64,000 bases of DNA from Tetrahymena thermophila SB210 (taxonomy: Eukaryota; Ciliophora; Oligohymenophorea; Hymenostomatida; Tetrahymenidae): contig NW_002476417.1 of NCBI RefSeq assembly GCF_000189635.1, positions 248,001 to 312,000 of the forward strand, in the 5' to 3' direction. The notes beneath the pieces were generated by a model. It was given only the letters and a program-made list of their open reading frames with translations. It was not told where the DNA came from and ran no database searches. Below are positions 12,575-25,899 of the stretch, piece by piece. Numbering within the stretch: position 1 is the stretch's first letter; every line of letters starts with the position of its first letter. The position numbers were made by a program, and so were the translations under genes.

Positions 12575-12715
12575 CTGTTTTGGGGTACATCGGATAATAT
12601 TTATTATCCCCCTTAAAATCAAGAGCTTTTTTTGTATTTATTTTTTCCACAGTGTTCACTGTAGTGGGGAGAGGAAGGAGAATTTCCAGTTTACTTTTTG
12701 GAAATTGTATTTCAA
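12575..12715. ncRNA. Candidate structured non-coding RNA
   Basis: An abrupt GC-richer island in otherwise very AT-rich spacer. It contains three perfect inverted repeats in a row: GGATAAT (12592-12598)/ATTATCC (12603-12609) with a 4-nt loop, flanked by GGGG...CCC that could lengthen the stem; ACAGTG (12649-12654)/CACTGT (12657-12662); and AATTTCCA (12681-12688)/TGGAAATT (12699-12706). A purine-rich single strand (GTGGGGAGAGGAAGGAGAA) links the last two. A long T-run follows at about 12728, which could end a Pol III transcript on the + strand. No coding frame crosses it. I compared it mentally with U1-U6, SRP, RNase P/MRP, U3, tRNA and Tetrahymena-type telomerase RNA and saw no match. Strand unknown. 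Confidence 0.4.
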
Positions 12716-13042
12716 TTAATTTTTCATTTTTTTTTATTTTTATTTTAAATAATTATAAGCTATCTAATAAAATCATAAAATAAGTGATATAAATTATCTT
12801 TTTTATTTTGCTAAATTATGAGAGGAAAAAATTTTAACATTTTACTATCATATTATAAAATAAATTAATTTTTGATTGAAAATATTCAAAGAATAAAAAT
12901 GAGATAATAAATAATTAAAATATTTAAATTACATTAAATCTTTATTAAACGAAAAATTAACAATAGAAAGAGAGAGAATTAATAATAGTTAATCGTAATT
13001 CTATTTTGTTTTAAGGATTAAAATTATTTATATAAGCTCTTT
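12716..13042. other. AT-rich spacer after the hairpin island
   Basis: Poly-T tract around 12721-12750 and AT-rich sequence. No gene seen. Confidence 0.55.
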
Positions 13043-14590
13043 TCAATTTATTGAGCTTTTGTTATCATTATTTATTTATTCGTCATTATCCAATTAATTG
13101 CTTTCTTGAATAGGTTGACTTTAAATTATATTTGATGAGAAATTTTCAGCATCTTCTGGTAAAATAGATGGTTTATTAATATCATTTACACTAATAACAT
13201 TATCGAATTTATCCCATGCTTTATGAGTAGAGTAAAATTACTTTGCATTGTATGTCATGTAAATAAATGTGAATGCAGCAAATATTACTCCCCATAGACC
13301 ACCCCAAAGGGATATCATTTGAGCAGAGGTTTAATAGTTAACTTAAGTGTGTATTTCTGCTGAAGATATACTCATCCACCAAGCAAAGTATGGTCTAGTA
13401 TTAACAGGATCAACTTTATCGTTTTGCAAATTATTTTATTGAAAGGTTTCAAACTAAACATTTATTTTTTATTTGTTGGCTTATGATAAAATATACTATA
13501 TTTAAGATTGATTATTCTACATTTCTAGCTTTTGATGCTTGTTTTATTTTTAATTTTCACTCTATTTATTAGCACTGTTACTTTCAAAGTAGTAAGAGAC
13601 ATCACTGATGTAAAGATTGCTATTTATGACAGCTTTATAATTATAATTCTTTTCTGTAAAACTTGTACCATAGTTGGGCTGTTTTGTAATAACACTGCTA
13701 CCAATAATAGTTTCTGCTCTGATATAGTACTTGGGTACTATAAAAAAATAGTAAAAGCTACCTGTTTCATCAAGCGTTTGATCTGCTGCAAAGTTAATTT
13801 ATTTATCTTATTTGACAAAGATAAACAATCTGCCTTTAGGAAACTCAGATATAGCTTTTTATTAATCACATTTTACGCCTGGAGTATTTACTTCGCTACA
13901 AGCTAGAAGCTTCAAACGTGGATACATAAGATAGTCACCCTTACCAATCATACCTTGCATGTACATTTATTCCTTAGGACAGAGCATAGTAATTTTGATA
14001 GGAGCCCAACTTGGTGTGCAGTAGATAAAATCTACCTATTTAGAGAGTTCTTCGTGTCCTTTATCTGAAGGAAGGTTTGAATAAACATATTACTCTAAAT
14101 AATAAGTAAAGATAGATGGATCTTCAATTAAATTTGAGCTAGTGTCCATTTCATAAAACCCAAAAGCAAATTCTTACACTTAAAATTTTTAATTATAATT
14201 AATTGGAGTTGAATATGTGTTTAAACGAGGAGTGTTGTTGAAGAAAAACTAATACATAGTGAATCCAACAAAAGCCAACATAATAGTTATGCAAGCGATC
14301 GAAGCAAATTATGAGCGACGAGTTGATATTTCAGAAGTTATTGGTACTGGTTCAAATGAAAATATGTCAATTTTATGAGCATATCTCCAATACCATGGCA
14401 ATTGCTACCTTGAGGGAAATAAACTATTACTTCTTTCATCAATAGCTAGCTATGAATACATTGATAAATTTGCTTTGTCATTTTAATTTTAAATTATATT
14501 CTCCTCAATATTAATATCTTAATTAGATGATTACTATCTCTATTATTGAGCACTTTAACTTCTAATGGAACTCCTCTCTCTTTTGTCCAT
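13043..14590 (-). CDS. Two-transmembrane ciliate family protein, copy 1
   Basis: Single exon on the minus strand, ATG at 14590, TGA at 13045-13043, 515 aa. A disordered Gln/Ser-rich N-terminus (1-65) leads to PWYWRYAHKIDIFSFEPVPI, then TM1 at about 97-117 (SIACITIMLAFVGFTMYQFFF). A long lumenal or extracellular domain of about 300 residues follows, with paired Cys (IYCTPSWAPI, LLACSEV, VKCDQ). TM2 is at about 426-446 (LWGGLWGVIFAAFTFIYM), followed by an acidic Asn/Gln-rich cytosolic tail. The layout puts both termini in the cytosol. The gene at 15872-17618 shares HKIDIF/KVDLF, PVPIT.E.ST, EFAFG and GG.WGV..A.FT, so these are tandem paralogs. I know no assigned function for this architecture. 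Confidence 0.9.
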
Positions 14591-15871
14591 GTTTATTTAC
14601 TTACTCCCTTTTTAAAAATATTTGTCTTCAATTAAAAATGAAAATTATATGCTTATTTATTTATTGTTGTTTGTTTTGAATTATTAGTATATCCTCGAAA
14701 ATTAATTGTGAATTAATAATATGCTTTTTAAAAGATAGATTACCTGATAAGTAAAAGTTTGTTTTAAAATAAAGCTTACTTCTAATATTTTGATCTTACT
14801 TACTTTTAGAAGAATTATACCATACAAAATAAATTCAAAGCGTAAATACATCTCCTTTTCCTTTTTAACAATCTTCTTTAATCCCTTATGATATTAATTC
14901 ATTTGGTAGCTTAACCATAATATTTTACCTCTAAAACTCAATTGTTACTCATATATATTTATATTGAAACAAATAAATTTATATTCAACTTTACTTTGAT
15001 TAATTCAATAGCTTAAGATAAATTTACACTTATTTAAATTATTACTAGGACCATATCATTTATTTATTTATATTTCACTTAAAATCAAATTTTCATCCAA
15101 AGTGTTTTTAATTAGAAAATTTATTTTAAATTATATTATTTCATAATATTATAAAAATTATCATATCCGAAAATGAGTCTTTTTATTCTCAAAATTTATT
15201 AATTGTTCTACAAAATAAATTTCTGATATAGACAGACTCTATCAAAATTTTTGATATGTCCTAATATATAAATTATCATTAAAATTAATAGGTGAATAAA
15301 AATTTTGCAGAAACAAAGATAGCTTTATGCTTACATGTTTGATGAATTACTATTTGAAGAAATTATTGAAAATTCCTAAAATTAATTAAATTATTTTATT
15401 ATTATTTGCATAATTTTATTTAGTTTATGGTAAGTAATGATTTAATTAAAATACAAATACTTTTTAAAAAAAATAATTGTAATTAAAAAAAAATTAACTT
15501 TATTATAATTATTTATTGATATAACAATATATAGAATTTGAAAAAGATTTAACTATATAATTTTAAACGTATACTTTATAAATTATTTTAATTATATTCC
15601 TTTTTAACTATTTTTAATATTTTTATTAGTAATTATTGACTTGCTGATATCTTTATTTGTCTGAGATATATAAAATTAATTAATTAGTAAATAAGAATTA
15701 AGAAGAAAAAAAGTGCTTAGTATTTTTTAATTTCAAATTATTTTATTAAATTTATATTAGAGTGAAATCTTTTATTTTAAATTTTAGAAAAGCACTAAAT
15801 AAATGAGATTTCAATGTTTAAATCTCATTTTATTTTATTTTTTTGATTAATTGAAAGATTTTAATTTAGAC
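14591..15871. other. AT-rich spacer between tandem paralogs
   Basis: Upstream region of copy 1 and downstream of copy 2. No additional gene or structured element seen. Confidence 0.6.
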
Positions 15872-17618
15872 TCATAGCTAATCCTCCAAATTGATTGATA
15901 TCAATTAGACTTTATAAACAGGTTTTTAAATTTAGTCTGGAGAAGTATTTTAATTGTTTAAATCGAACTGATTTTCATCAATATTTTTAGTTTGATCAAT
16001 CTAATAGTTTTAATAATCGTCTAAATTTTTAGAATAAATAATAGAACTAGTTCTTGAATTTTATATATTTGCATTCGATTTAGTTAGCTTTGGAGTATTT
16101 TAAAGTTCAATACTGGGTTTCGATTTTTTATCTTTAAATAATGATTCTTTAATGATCTCTGTTTTTATCAGTTTGTCAAAGTTGCTCCATATTTTTTTCT
16201 TTTTATAAAAAATTTGAGCATTTCTTTTCAAAGCTAGAATAGTAAAGACAGCACAGAGAACACCCCATATTCCACCCAGAAAAGAGCACAAGTCAAATAT
16301 TGTCTTAAAACTTAAATCTATGACAGTAACTTTTTTATCTTAATTTAAATACCACAAGAAATACTATTTTTAGAATTCTATTGTTTGTTAAAGCTATCTT
16401 TAATTCTATCTATCTGTTTAGTTATCAAATTATGTTGTGTGTTCTTTTCGTTCCATAGAATTAAAATCGTATTTTGAATCTAATTTTATTAAATGAAATA
16501 AGCCATTAATATAGTATAAAAAATGTTTATATATATTATATAAAATGTAAAATTGATTAATTAATTACTTAAATTCAAGGTTCTTTTCTAATCATTTTTA
16601 TATACAACGTTATTTACACTATTCAAATATTAATTAAAGTTTTAAAGATAGGTTTCTTCAATTTTATTCTAAGTAAATCTTGTTAAGTAATCTGGGTACT
16701 GCATAATTATTTTCCTTCCTAAAACTGACTCTCCAACGTTTTCATATAGTGGATTGATAAAAAATTAGTACACTAGATAAGAATCTTGAGTAAACTTTCC
16801 AGTAATTACATTATATTATCCTTATGATTTGATAAAAAATAGGAGTCTTCCTTATGCAAATAAGCTCTCAACTTATTTTTTACTTTTACACTACTTACCC
16901 AAGGAAGTTTACTTTTATTAGTTGCATTCTACTATTTTTAATGTTGGGAATAGAACTTATTCATTTTATTTTCTATAATTTTATATTTTTAAGGTCTAAG
17001 TTGGGCAATTTAATTTGACAGGAATACTAATCCAATCAGGTTAACAGTTCACAATTTGCTACTAAATCTCTTCAGCCTTAAAAACTCCTTATGAATTCTC
17101 CTATTAAGAAAACTATGCTAATTAAAACTCAAAATAAGTATCATCATAAAAATATTTTTATAGGCTATCTCCAATGTAAAGCCCAAAAGCAAATTCGGGT
17201 ACATCATAAATAGCTTTGGAGTCAATATTTTCTTCATGAGAGATATATTTTGGCTAATTGTTGACTAATAAAGTGACTAATTGTATGATAAACAAAACTA
17301 CTATCACTGCTATAACTACTAAGCTTGAGGCCTATGAAACAACAGTGCTAACTTCGTTGGTAATAGGAACAGGTAAGTACTTGAACAAATCAACTTTGCT
17401 TAAAAGGTACCAACGCTTAATCCTAATAATTAATAATTGTTTGATTAATGATAAGCAAATAAGTAATTAAGAAGTTAAATAGATGAAAAGCAAGAAGCAA
17501 TATTGTACTTTTTCTATCCTTTTGAATCTAATTATGAATTTTCAAGCATTTTAGAATCTAAGATACTTCCTGCAAACTATCTGGAAGGCAGACTTTCAAG
17601 AGCAGTTTTATTATTCAT
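15872..17618 (-). CDS. Two-transmembrane ciliate family protein, copy 2
   Basis: Minus strand, three exons: 17618-17509, 17422-16569 and 16479-15872, 523 aa. Introns 17508-17423 (GTACAATATT...TTATTAG) and 16568-16480 (GTAATTAATT...AAATTAG) are both phase-consistent. After a short Ser/Gln-rich N-terminus comes KRWYLLSKVDLFKYLPVPIT, then TM1 at about 68-90 (SSLVVIAVIVVLFIIQLVTLLV). The soluble middle domain begins VPEFAFGLYIGDS. TM2 is in CSFLGGIWGVLCAVFTILAL, and the tail is basic then acidic. Length, TM placement and conserved blocks match copy 1, but overall identity is low, so the duplication is old. Copy 1 has no introns in the matching positions, implying intron gain or loss after duplication. 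Function unknown. Confidence 0.85.
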
Positions 17619-20600
17619 CTTATAGAACAAAAACACTAAATTTTTTTTAGATATTAATTAAGTTGATGGTTTTTTGATGTTATTTTAATAATATCAAATT
17701 TGTTCACTTTCAAAAAAGAATTAATTATTTGTAGATTTGTTTGTAATAAAAAAGATATTCTCAAAAACAATTAAAAATTCATCATACCTATCAGGAAATT
17801 TGAAATCTCCTAATTCTATTAAGTATTCAGCCTGTTATTCAAATAATATTTTTAAATATATATTTATTTTTAGGTGATTAAATTATCTTGCTTACACTAA
17901 TAAACATATAAAAATGAAAAAATTTTTTCAATGACATTCTATATTTTCTTTCACTTTCTTATGATAATTTTTATATTGATTTGATAATTTAAATATTTTG
18001 ATTTATTTTTTATGAAACTAAAAACTTGTATTTTATTTATGAAAAAGATTTTATATCTTTCAGAAAAAATTAGATAGAATGAAGGAAATTGAAAAAAAAA
18101 GTATTTTATAAATTAGAAAATTTATTTACAAATTTTAATACTGACCACCCATCAATAGATAATTAATAATAAAAGAATAAATAAATTAATAGCTAAATAA
18201 ATAAGTATATTATTGTTCGATTGTATAATTCCAAAAATAAATTATATAACTAAATTATTAATTTTATTAAAAATATATAAAACTAAATTAATAATTTTAC
18301 TAAATAAAAGCAATAAAAAAACAAATAACATTTGAAATCTTTTAAAATAATGTTAATTTTAACAAACATTTTATGAAATATGCAAGAATTAAAATTTACT
18401 AAAAAAAATTGAAAATAAATAAGCAATATTTGAAGTTTATTTATATAATTTTGCAATAAAAAATTGATGTAAAAATAATAATTTTAAATACTTAATCATC
18501 CATTGTAAAATATGATATAGTTCAAGTTTGAAATAGTTTTATAATAAAATCTTAGGATAAAGGAAAGATTAAAATTATTTTTTTTTATTTTATATTTATA
18601 GCTTTTAACATTATTATTGTCAATATTTTACATAAGTTAATTTAACTTAATTCAAAACTATTTATTATTTTATCATTTTTTAGATTTGGATATTTATAAA
18701 TAATTAAAAAATATTTATTTTTTTGTGACAAATTATATGATTGATTGTTTAAAAATTTGAATTTTATTATTTTTAAAGCATTTTGTTAAATTAAACTAAT
18801 TAAATTTTTAACGTGAGAAAATATTAAATAAATAAAAAAAATAAGACATAAAAATAATTTAATATGTTTTTAATCAAATAATTTATATTTAATAATTATA
18901 ATAAATCACATAAAATTTAACAAAATCAACAAGTTATTATTTATTTTTTATACTTTTTTTTAAATTAAAAAATTTATTAAATTAAAAATTTTGACTTTCT
19001 TAAAGAATATTTAATGGCTAATTTATATTTATTCTTAAACCATTTAAAATAAAATTCAGTTTTTAAAATAAAAAAATAAAAATAATAGCCATACAATCAA
19101 TATAAATCTTCATAGCATATTTTATATTCTTTAATAATTAATTATTTAAATTAAAAAAAAAATTATAATTTAGAGAAATAAATTATATAAAATTATTATT
19201 TAAAAATAGCTATTAGTGTTTAGAAACTTAATTTTTATTTAAATAAATTAGTAACAAAGAAAATGTATTAGTTTTATAACAAAATCAGATATGAATTAAT
19301 TCATAAATTTAAAAAATAAAAGAAATATTAAAAATATTATAGTTCTACTTTAAAATTGAATGGATAGCTTTAGCTTTTAAAAACTTAATTACTAAGATTT
19401 AAATTAATATCAATAAATTAATAACAAAGAAAATGTATTAGTTTAACAACAAAATTAAATACAAATTAATTCATATATAAAATAAAAGATAAAAGAAATA
19501 TTAATAATACTTTAGTTCTACTTTAAAAGTGTAATCAATTTTTAACAGTAATCATTTAAGATTAAATAAAACAAATAAAATTTATATATTTTTAATTATT
19601 TTATAGCCATTTATTTACAAAGTAATAAATGATTAATTAAATTATTTTACAAATTTTTATTTAATCATTTTTTTTTTTGAATTTTTTTGTAAAGCTAATT
19701 TAATATGATAGTCCTTTAATCTTTAAAGAATGAATAATTAATGATATTTAATAGAAAAAATATTAATTTTAATAAAATATTGCACAAAATTATTTTTTAA
19801 TTTTTTATTAGGGCTTTTTATGTAAAACTATTTAATGATTTATTATTATGAAGTACATTTAATTTGTAATGAAACTAACTGAGCAATAACTTTTTTTAAT
19901 GCAAAGAAGGAAAAGTATTTTTCTTTTTTTAGTAGCATTTATTTCCTTTTAAAAAATAATAAATCTTTAATTTTTGCAATCTATTCTTATGATTATATTA
20001 TTTTATGCATCTTACTAGTTGATTTATAATAATAATTTACGTTAAATTAATCAAGTTTACACTTATACCATTTTTGAAAAATATTTTTTCATTTTATTTA
20101 TATGACCTCCAACAATATTTATTTTGGTGTAAAATCATCTTATAACACCAAATTATTGTTATTTAATATATTAACATGTATAGTAAGCCAAGATGCATTT
20201 ATTTATTTATAGCCATTTTATATGGAATTTATATTAAATGATTTTGTTGTCTTAAAAAATCATTATGAACAGTAAATTAGATTTTTAAATATCAAATTTC
20301 TTTTTAATTTTTATTTTATTGGTTACTAATTTTTTAATTACTTATCACATAAGAAATACTAAGAGGTATGATAAAATAATATTAAAAACTTTAAATTTAA
20401 AAAAACAGCTTAAAAATAAAATAATAATGGTACAATTAAATAAATAATTTAAATGTCTTATTTTCATGTGAAATAATTAATTTAAACAGAACGAACTAAA
20501 AAGTATTAAACGCATTTTGAAAAATACACAGATTCATTTAAAAAAACTTGCAAGAGAGTTAGTGATAAAATTAAAAGAGTTCAGTAAAAATTGATAGAAA

Positions 20601-21483
20601 TATTTAGTTTTTATGAGTTTTTGATTATTTTTTTACTTATATTTTTAGTATTAATTGATTTACTTTTTAGTGATTACAACTATTGATTTTTTTTCTGTTG
20701 ATAAAATTTGTAAAGTCTTTCAGATTTAAATAGAATAACTTAAGGTAATACTGAATTATAATTTTGGCTCAACAAATAAAAGTATAAACAATTTTGAAGG
20801 CATATTTATCACTTTTCAAAATTATTACTAAAATTTTAAAATATATTTTTTTGTTGTTTAAGAATGAGAGTTATTTCTGAAGATTTGCCATTTTTTTTCT
20901 TATTTACAAATAAAAAATACAGTTTTTTTATTTCCTTCCTCAATGATTGTGAAAAATTATTCATTAGCAGGCTCAAAAATGGGTCTTTCTATTTTGTGTA
21001 TATTTAAAATAGTAAGTAAGATTTTAGTAAATATTTAGATATTTAGGTCAAAGAATAAAAATAAATAAATCCATACATATTTTTGCTATTACTTAAATTC
21101 TAATTAAATAATTAAAGCATCAAAAATATCACTTTAATTATAAAAAAGGATGAATAATAGTTGATTGCTTACTTACTTACTTATTTTCTTTTTAATTATT
21201 TAGTTTTCTTAAAATATTTAAATTTGTTTAGCTATTAGGATATATTGTTATAGCTTGAATGAATTTAAATACCCTAATCCCCACATATTACCTAAAGAAA
21301 AAATTTTGAGATATTTTGCTGGGTATTTATTTTATGGAATCCTCAAAATAAAAAAAAGGATTAAAAAAAGGTAGATGAATAGTCAATATTTTACAGTAAT
21401 CAGAAGTCATAAATAATTACTTTAAAACGAAATCAAATTAATTTTGAAATTAATATTTTGAAAAGATCCAATAAATCATTATT

Positions 21484-21508
21484 GTGTATGTATGTGTATG
21501 TATGTATG
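21484..21508. repeat. (GTAT)n microsatellite
   Basis: Tandem gtat/gtgtat units (tgtatgtatgtgtatgtatg and flanks) in the gene-poor region. Confidence 0.8.
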
Positions 21509-21657
21509 AAATTATTGATTTTTTAGTTTAAGTTAGGTTTATTTATTTATCTATCTTAATAAATAAAATTCATGTATTTTTGAATAAAAAGAGTAATTTG
21601 GCTGACTTTATAAAAGATATAAATAGTGCAATTACAAGCAAACAAACAATTAATTCA

Positions 21658-22218
21658 ATGTTATTTGAAATATTGGACAGTGTGATTTATTTAATTTTGT
21701 TAAATAGGCAAATGTTACTTTTAATTTTATACAAACTTATAAAATTTAGTGTTGACATTTTTTTAATGCTACATATTCCTTTTCAAGAATATTTTTCAAC
21801 AGCTATCAACTATTAAAAGAATCTCTTATTTTTAAAATTAACTTCTAAAAATTTTTCTACAAAATTAAAAATAAAATGCTGTTTTGATGTTTGTTACTCT
21901 AAACAGCTTCAGGAAAATTCTACTTTTTAATTTCTGGTTTTATACTTTACAAGTATGATATTTAGGAAATAAAGCTTAATCTATTTACAAAGATTAACAT
22001 ATAGAGAAAATCTTTATGTTTTGAAAAAAAATATTTTAAGTTTATAGGAATATAAAGGATTAAAAATAAATAAAAAGTCTTCTTTTCTTTGTTATAGTTT
22101 AGAATTTATTTAGAATATTCAAACAGATAAGCTATTTTTGATTGAAATTTAATTACAAAATTAAAAAGATATAAGCAACTTTTATAAGATTTAAAACATT
22201 AAAGAACTGAAATCCTGA
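21658..22218 (+). CDS. Doubtful ORF, unknown protein
   Basis: Ciliate-code ORF of 186 codons from ATG 21658 to TGA 22216; the frame is open further upstream from about 21560. It is hydrophobic at the N-terminus (LILLNRQMLLLILYKLIKFS) and Lys/Gln-rich later. At 561 nt it is longer than chance predicts for one frame, but not exceptional for a 10-kb AT-rich interval with only TGA as stop. No domain is recognised and there is no clear intron. It may be a decayed gene or chance. Confidence 0.2.
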
Positions 22219-25200
22219 TTTTAACATTATGTAAATTTGTTTATCGATTTAAAATGTAAGTTTTTAATATAAGACATCATAGAATAGATTATTTTTTTAT
22301 TTAAATCAAGAATCGATCTATCCTATGATAATCAACCTCAAAAAAAACCTAATTATTGGTGTAATAATTTTTGTTACTTCATCTATTTACAGAATTCCCT
22401 CCAAAATAATGATTTGAATTACTAACAAAAATAAACTTAAATTTATGAAATAGTGACTGATCATTATTTAAATTGTACCATGTTCTAAAAAGTGTAATTA
22501 TTCATTTTGTGAATATTAAAGAAGAATTTGTGAATTTTTCAATAAATTGTTTTATAGAATAAATTTATTAGCAAGATGGAATTTTGAACGAATATATATA
22601 ATAATGCTTAATTATATATCTATAAAATATAAAGTTGAGGGTCTAAGTTTTGGGAATTTTATATTTCTTACAATATTTTAAAATCTTTGTTTGTATAGAA
22701 AATATTTATCTAAATAAATACAAATAATTGTTTATTTCATCAGAAAATTTTATTTCAGATATTTAGTGAATGGTTCTAAATATTAGTTACTTTAATTCAT
22801 TTATTCATGGTATGGCTATCAGATTTAAATTACACTCAAAATAATTAAATCAAATTTAAAAAGCTGCTTTGATTAAAACAATATAAGAGTCTATCTATAT
22901 TTCTAAAGTATAGAACAAATTAAATTACATAAGATATAAAATAATTAAGAGTTTACACTACCAAATCTTAGCCATTTACGATCTTTTAACCAGCGCCTAC
23001 TTTTAAGTTAATTTTTAAGAAAAAACTCTCAAAACTTAATATTTAAAAACTGAATAACAACTGATTGATGTTAATATACCTTTGAAATGTGAGGTATAAT
23101 TTTTCAATCATTTATGAATGATATTTAGATTTTATTAAAAAATACATTTTTAAAAAGTGGAACTTAGTTCTAGAAAATTAACATAATGAAACAATGAATT
23201 ATCTTAATTTACAAATTAGTTTTCATCTATTTTAATGCTACATTTAAAGAGGATGATGAAATTTATGATATGCTTTTACAGTAGAATACTAATTAAAGAT
23301 CAATTTTAACAAAAACAAAACTATGCTTTTTTTAAAGCGAACACTCAAAAGAAAATCAAATTATCTTAATAAGTACATAATAAAACTTGAATTCTTTTTC
23401 TAATTAATGTCATCATTATTGTGTTTGTCATCTATTTAGAGTAATATCAAAAAAAAAACCACTTGTTTTTTAAAAAGAGAAAGTGGAGATAAATATTCCT
23501 AAGTATTTTTTTTGCCTTTAATTAGAACCATCCATAAATTATTTACTTAGTTAATTAAATTGTGATTTGTAAAAAGTTTATTAATAATTTAATTCATAAA
23601 TTGATTGATTCATATATTCATTCATTATATTAAATAATATATATAATAAGAAATATACCAATTCTAGTTGCTTGAATGAAAAAAAATTTACACTTCTATT
23701 CACTTAGAACTTAGAGTTAAAGAAATAGGATTACTTATTATTCTTTTCTGAAGTGAAAAATTTAAATGACTTGACTGTGATAATAACAAATATTATTAAA
23801 AAATTACTTTCAAATAGAAAATATTTTATGTTATAAACTTGTTATATTTGCCATTTTTTGAAATATATTTAAAACAGTATTCTTACATCTCTTTCGTATC
23901 TTCTAATTTAATTCGATGTATTTTATTACAAAATATTTGATTTTTATAAGATTTATTTACATCAAAAATAATCTATTTGCTTATCAACCAAATACAGACA
24001 GTTTGATGATTTTTACTAAAAAACAAATAACAATATCCAGCTTTTATCTATTAAGCGTAAAATTTTTAAATAAGCGGTATCGATTAAATTAAATTGTATG
24101 AAAATTCTAAATAAATATGGAATTGGCCAATTTACGTACTATCTTTATATGATATACAAAAATATTCCAAAAGGGTATGGCCTAATTGATTTTTACACTT
24201 ATTCCGAGTAATTTTATGAAGCTTAACGCAATTAAAAAATTGAGTATATAAATATTAAGTAAGCTTACTTTTTTTAAATATTAAATATTTCTTGATATCA
24301 ATAATATACAAGCATCTCCACTAAAAATTTTATGTAATCTACTCTCAATTTTTAAAAAATCCATAATAAGATCTGAACAAAGTTGATTCTCCCAACGTAT
24401 TCTGATTTCACAATTTTTGAATTTAAATGTCTTTCAGTTAATAAAAAATTTTATTGGAAGAAAGTTTATTAATATAAAAAAGTGTAGCCTTGAAAAATAT
24501 AAGAAAGATATTTTTATTCTATTAACTTACTTATAAGAATTTGTTCATTTTATATTCCACACTTTAATTAATTTGAGAATTAAAAAGTGAATACTTACTC
24601 TCGCAAAAATACAATTTTTTTCACATACTTTCACAAAGCTTTTATGCCATAAATTTTTTAGTATATAATTGATTAAAGTAGCTTTTATGAGTAGATTTTG
24701 TATTTCCTTTTAGTCAGTTAACTAATTGATTATAAATTTTACTGTAAACTTCTATTAAAAATTGATGTTAAAAGATAAGAAGAGAGAGGGAGATTTAAAG
24801 GGGATCAATTTTATAATAATATTCTATAAATATATATTATTTTAAGCATTGTGTTTACTCTGATGACTTACAACATTGTATTAGGAAAATCTAAAAATAT
24901 AATTTAATATTTTTGTTTATACTGAAAAAAATAAGCTAATTAATGCTTACTTTTAGTCTCTCAAAAAACATGTACTTTTAATTTATATTAATTATGTAAT
25001 GACTTTGTTATTAGCGATCTGATATAAGTAATTCGTGTGCTTACCTTTTTTTACATAATATTAGAAATATACTGTAAAAATAATACCGATAATTAGAGTT
25101 TGACCAAATACCTACCACTTTACTTTTATTTTCTATTCCAAATTTCATTACTCTCATTCAATTGGTTTTTCTTAAATTACTAAAAAAAGAGTAAAATTAA

Positions 25201-25470
25201 AAAATACATGGAATATTTAAATTTTATTTTATAGAAATTACTTCCAAAATAATATCAAGTGCAAAATGTCAATGAAAATTTCTCATAGAAACTTACTGTT
25301 GTTATTCATGTCGCTCTACATGTATGTTTATGTTAAATTATGAAAGCTTTTTTTAACTTGTGTATTTTTATTTTTTTCTTCATCTTTGTGCGTCTCTCTC
25401 TATTTTCAGGCTATGGCTTTCTTTTATTGTATCATCAAATTCAACAAGAAGAAAAATATGTAAAGTTTTA

Positions 25471-25899
25471 ATGGACTCTTTTTTTTTTGGATCTCCAAAT
25501 GAGAGAATGAATGCATTATATAAAATAGTCTATTTGTTGGACTAATTTTCATGTTTATTGAAAGAAGAAGATTATAAATAGAAGAAAAATATACAAATTG
25601 AAGCTAAATTAAAGGATATTAACATAATTTACAAGCTTAATTATTAATTTTAGAAATTTTCAAAATCTTAAAATTCGTAAATTAGTTTTACAATACTTTT
25701 TTTTTCCAAATAAGTTATAAAAATAAAATGCCTAACGTATGAAGGAGTTGAAGGTTATTAAATAGCTATATATTTTGTATAACGTATAATTGATTAAAAC
25801 AAGACTTGTTGTATCATTTTCTATTATTATTTTTCAAAAATAAGTAAAAATAGATTTTTGGTGTCTTCTAGAAAGCATATTTCCTTTATATGCAAATGA
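25471..25899 (+). CDS. Doubtful ORF, unknown protein
   Basis: Ciliate-code ORF of 142 codons from ATG 25471 to TGA 25897, open upstream to about 25360 without an ATG. It contains SPNERMNALYKIVYLLDQ and IKIKCLTYEGVEGYQIAIYF, which look more coding-like than the flanking DNA. No family is recognised. It could be one exon of an unresolved gene or a relic. Confidence 0.2.

Noticed and set aside
12575..12715. Telomerase RNA (the reverse strand contains ACCCCAAAAC)
   Set aside because: A Tetrahymena-type template needs CAACCCCAA; the sequence here lacks it and the other conserved telomerase RNA elements.
13532..13906. 124-aa + strand ORF
   Set aside because: Antisense shadow of the two-TM protein copy 1, which has a full 515-codon frame on the minus strand.
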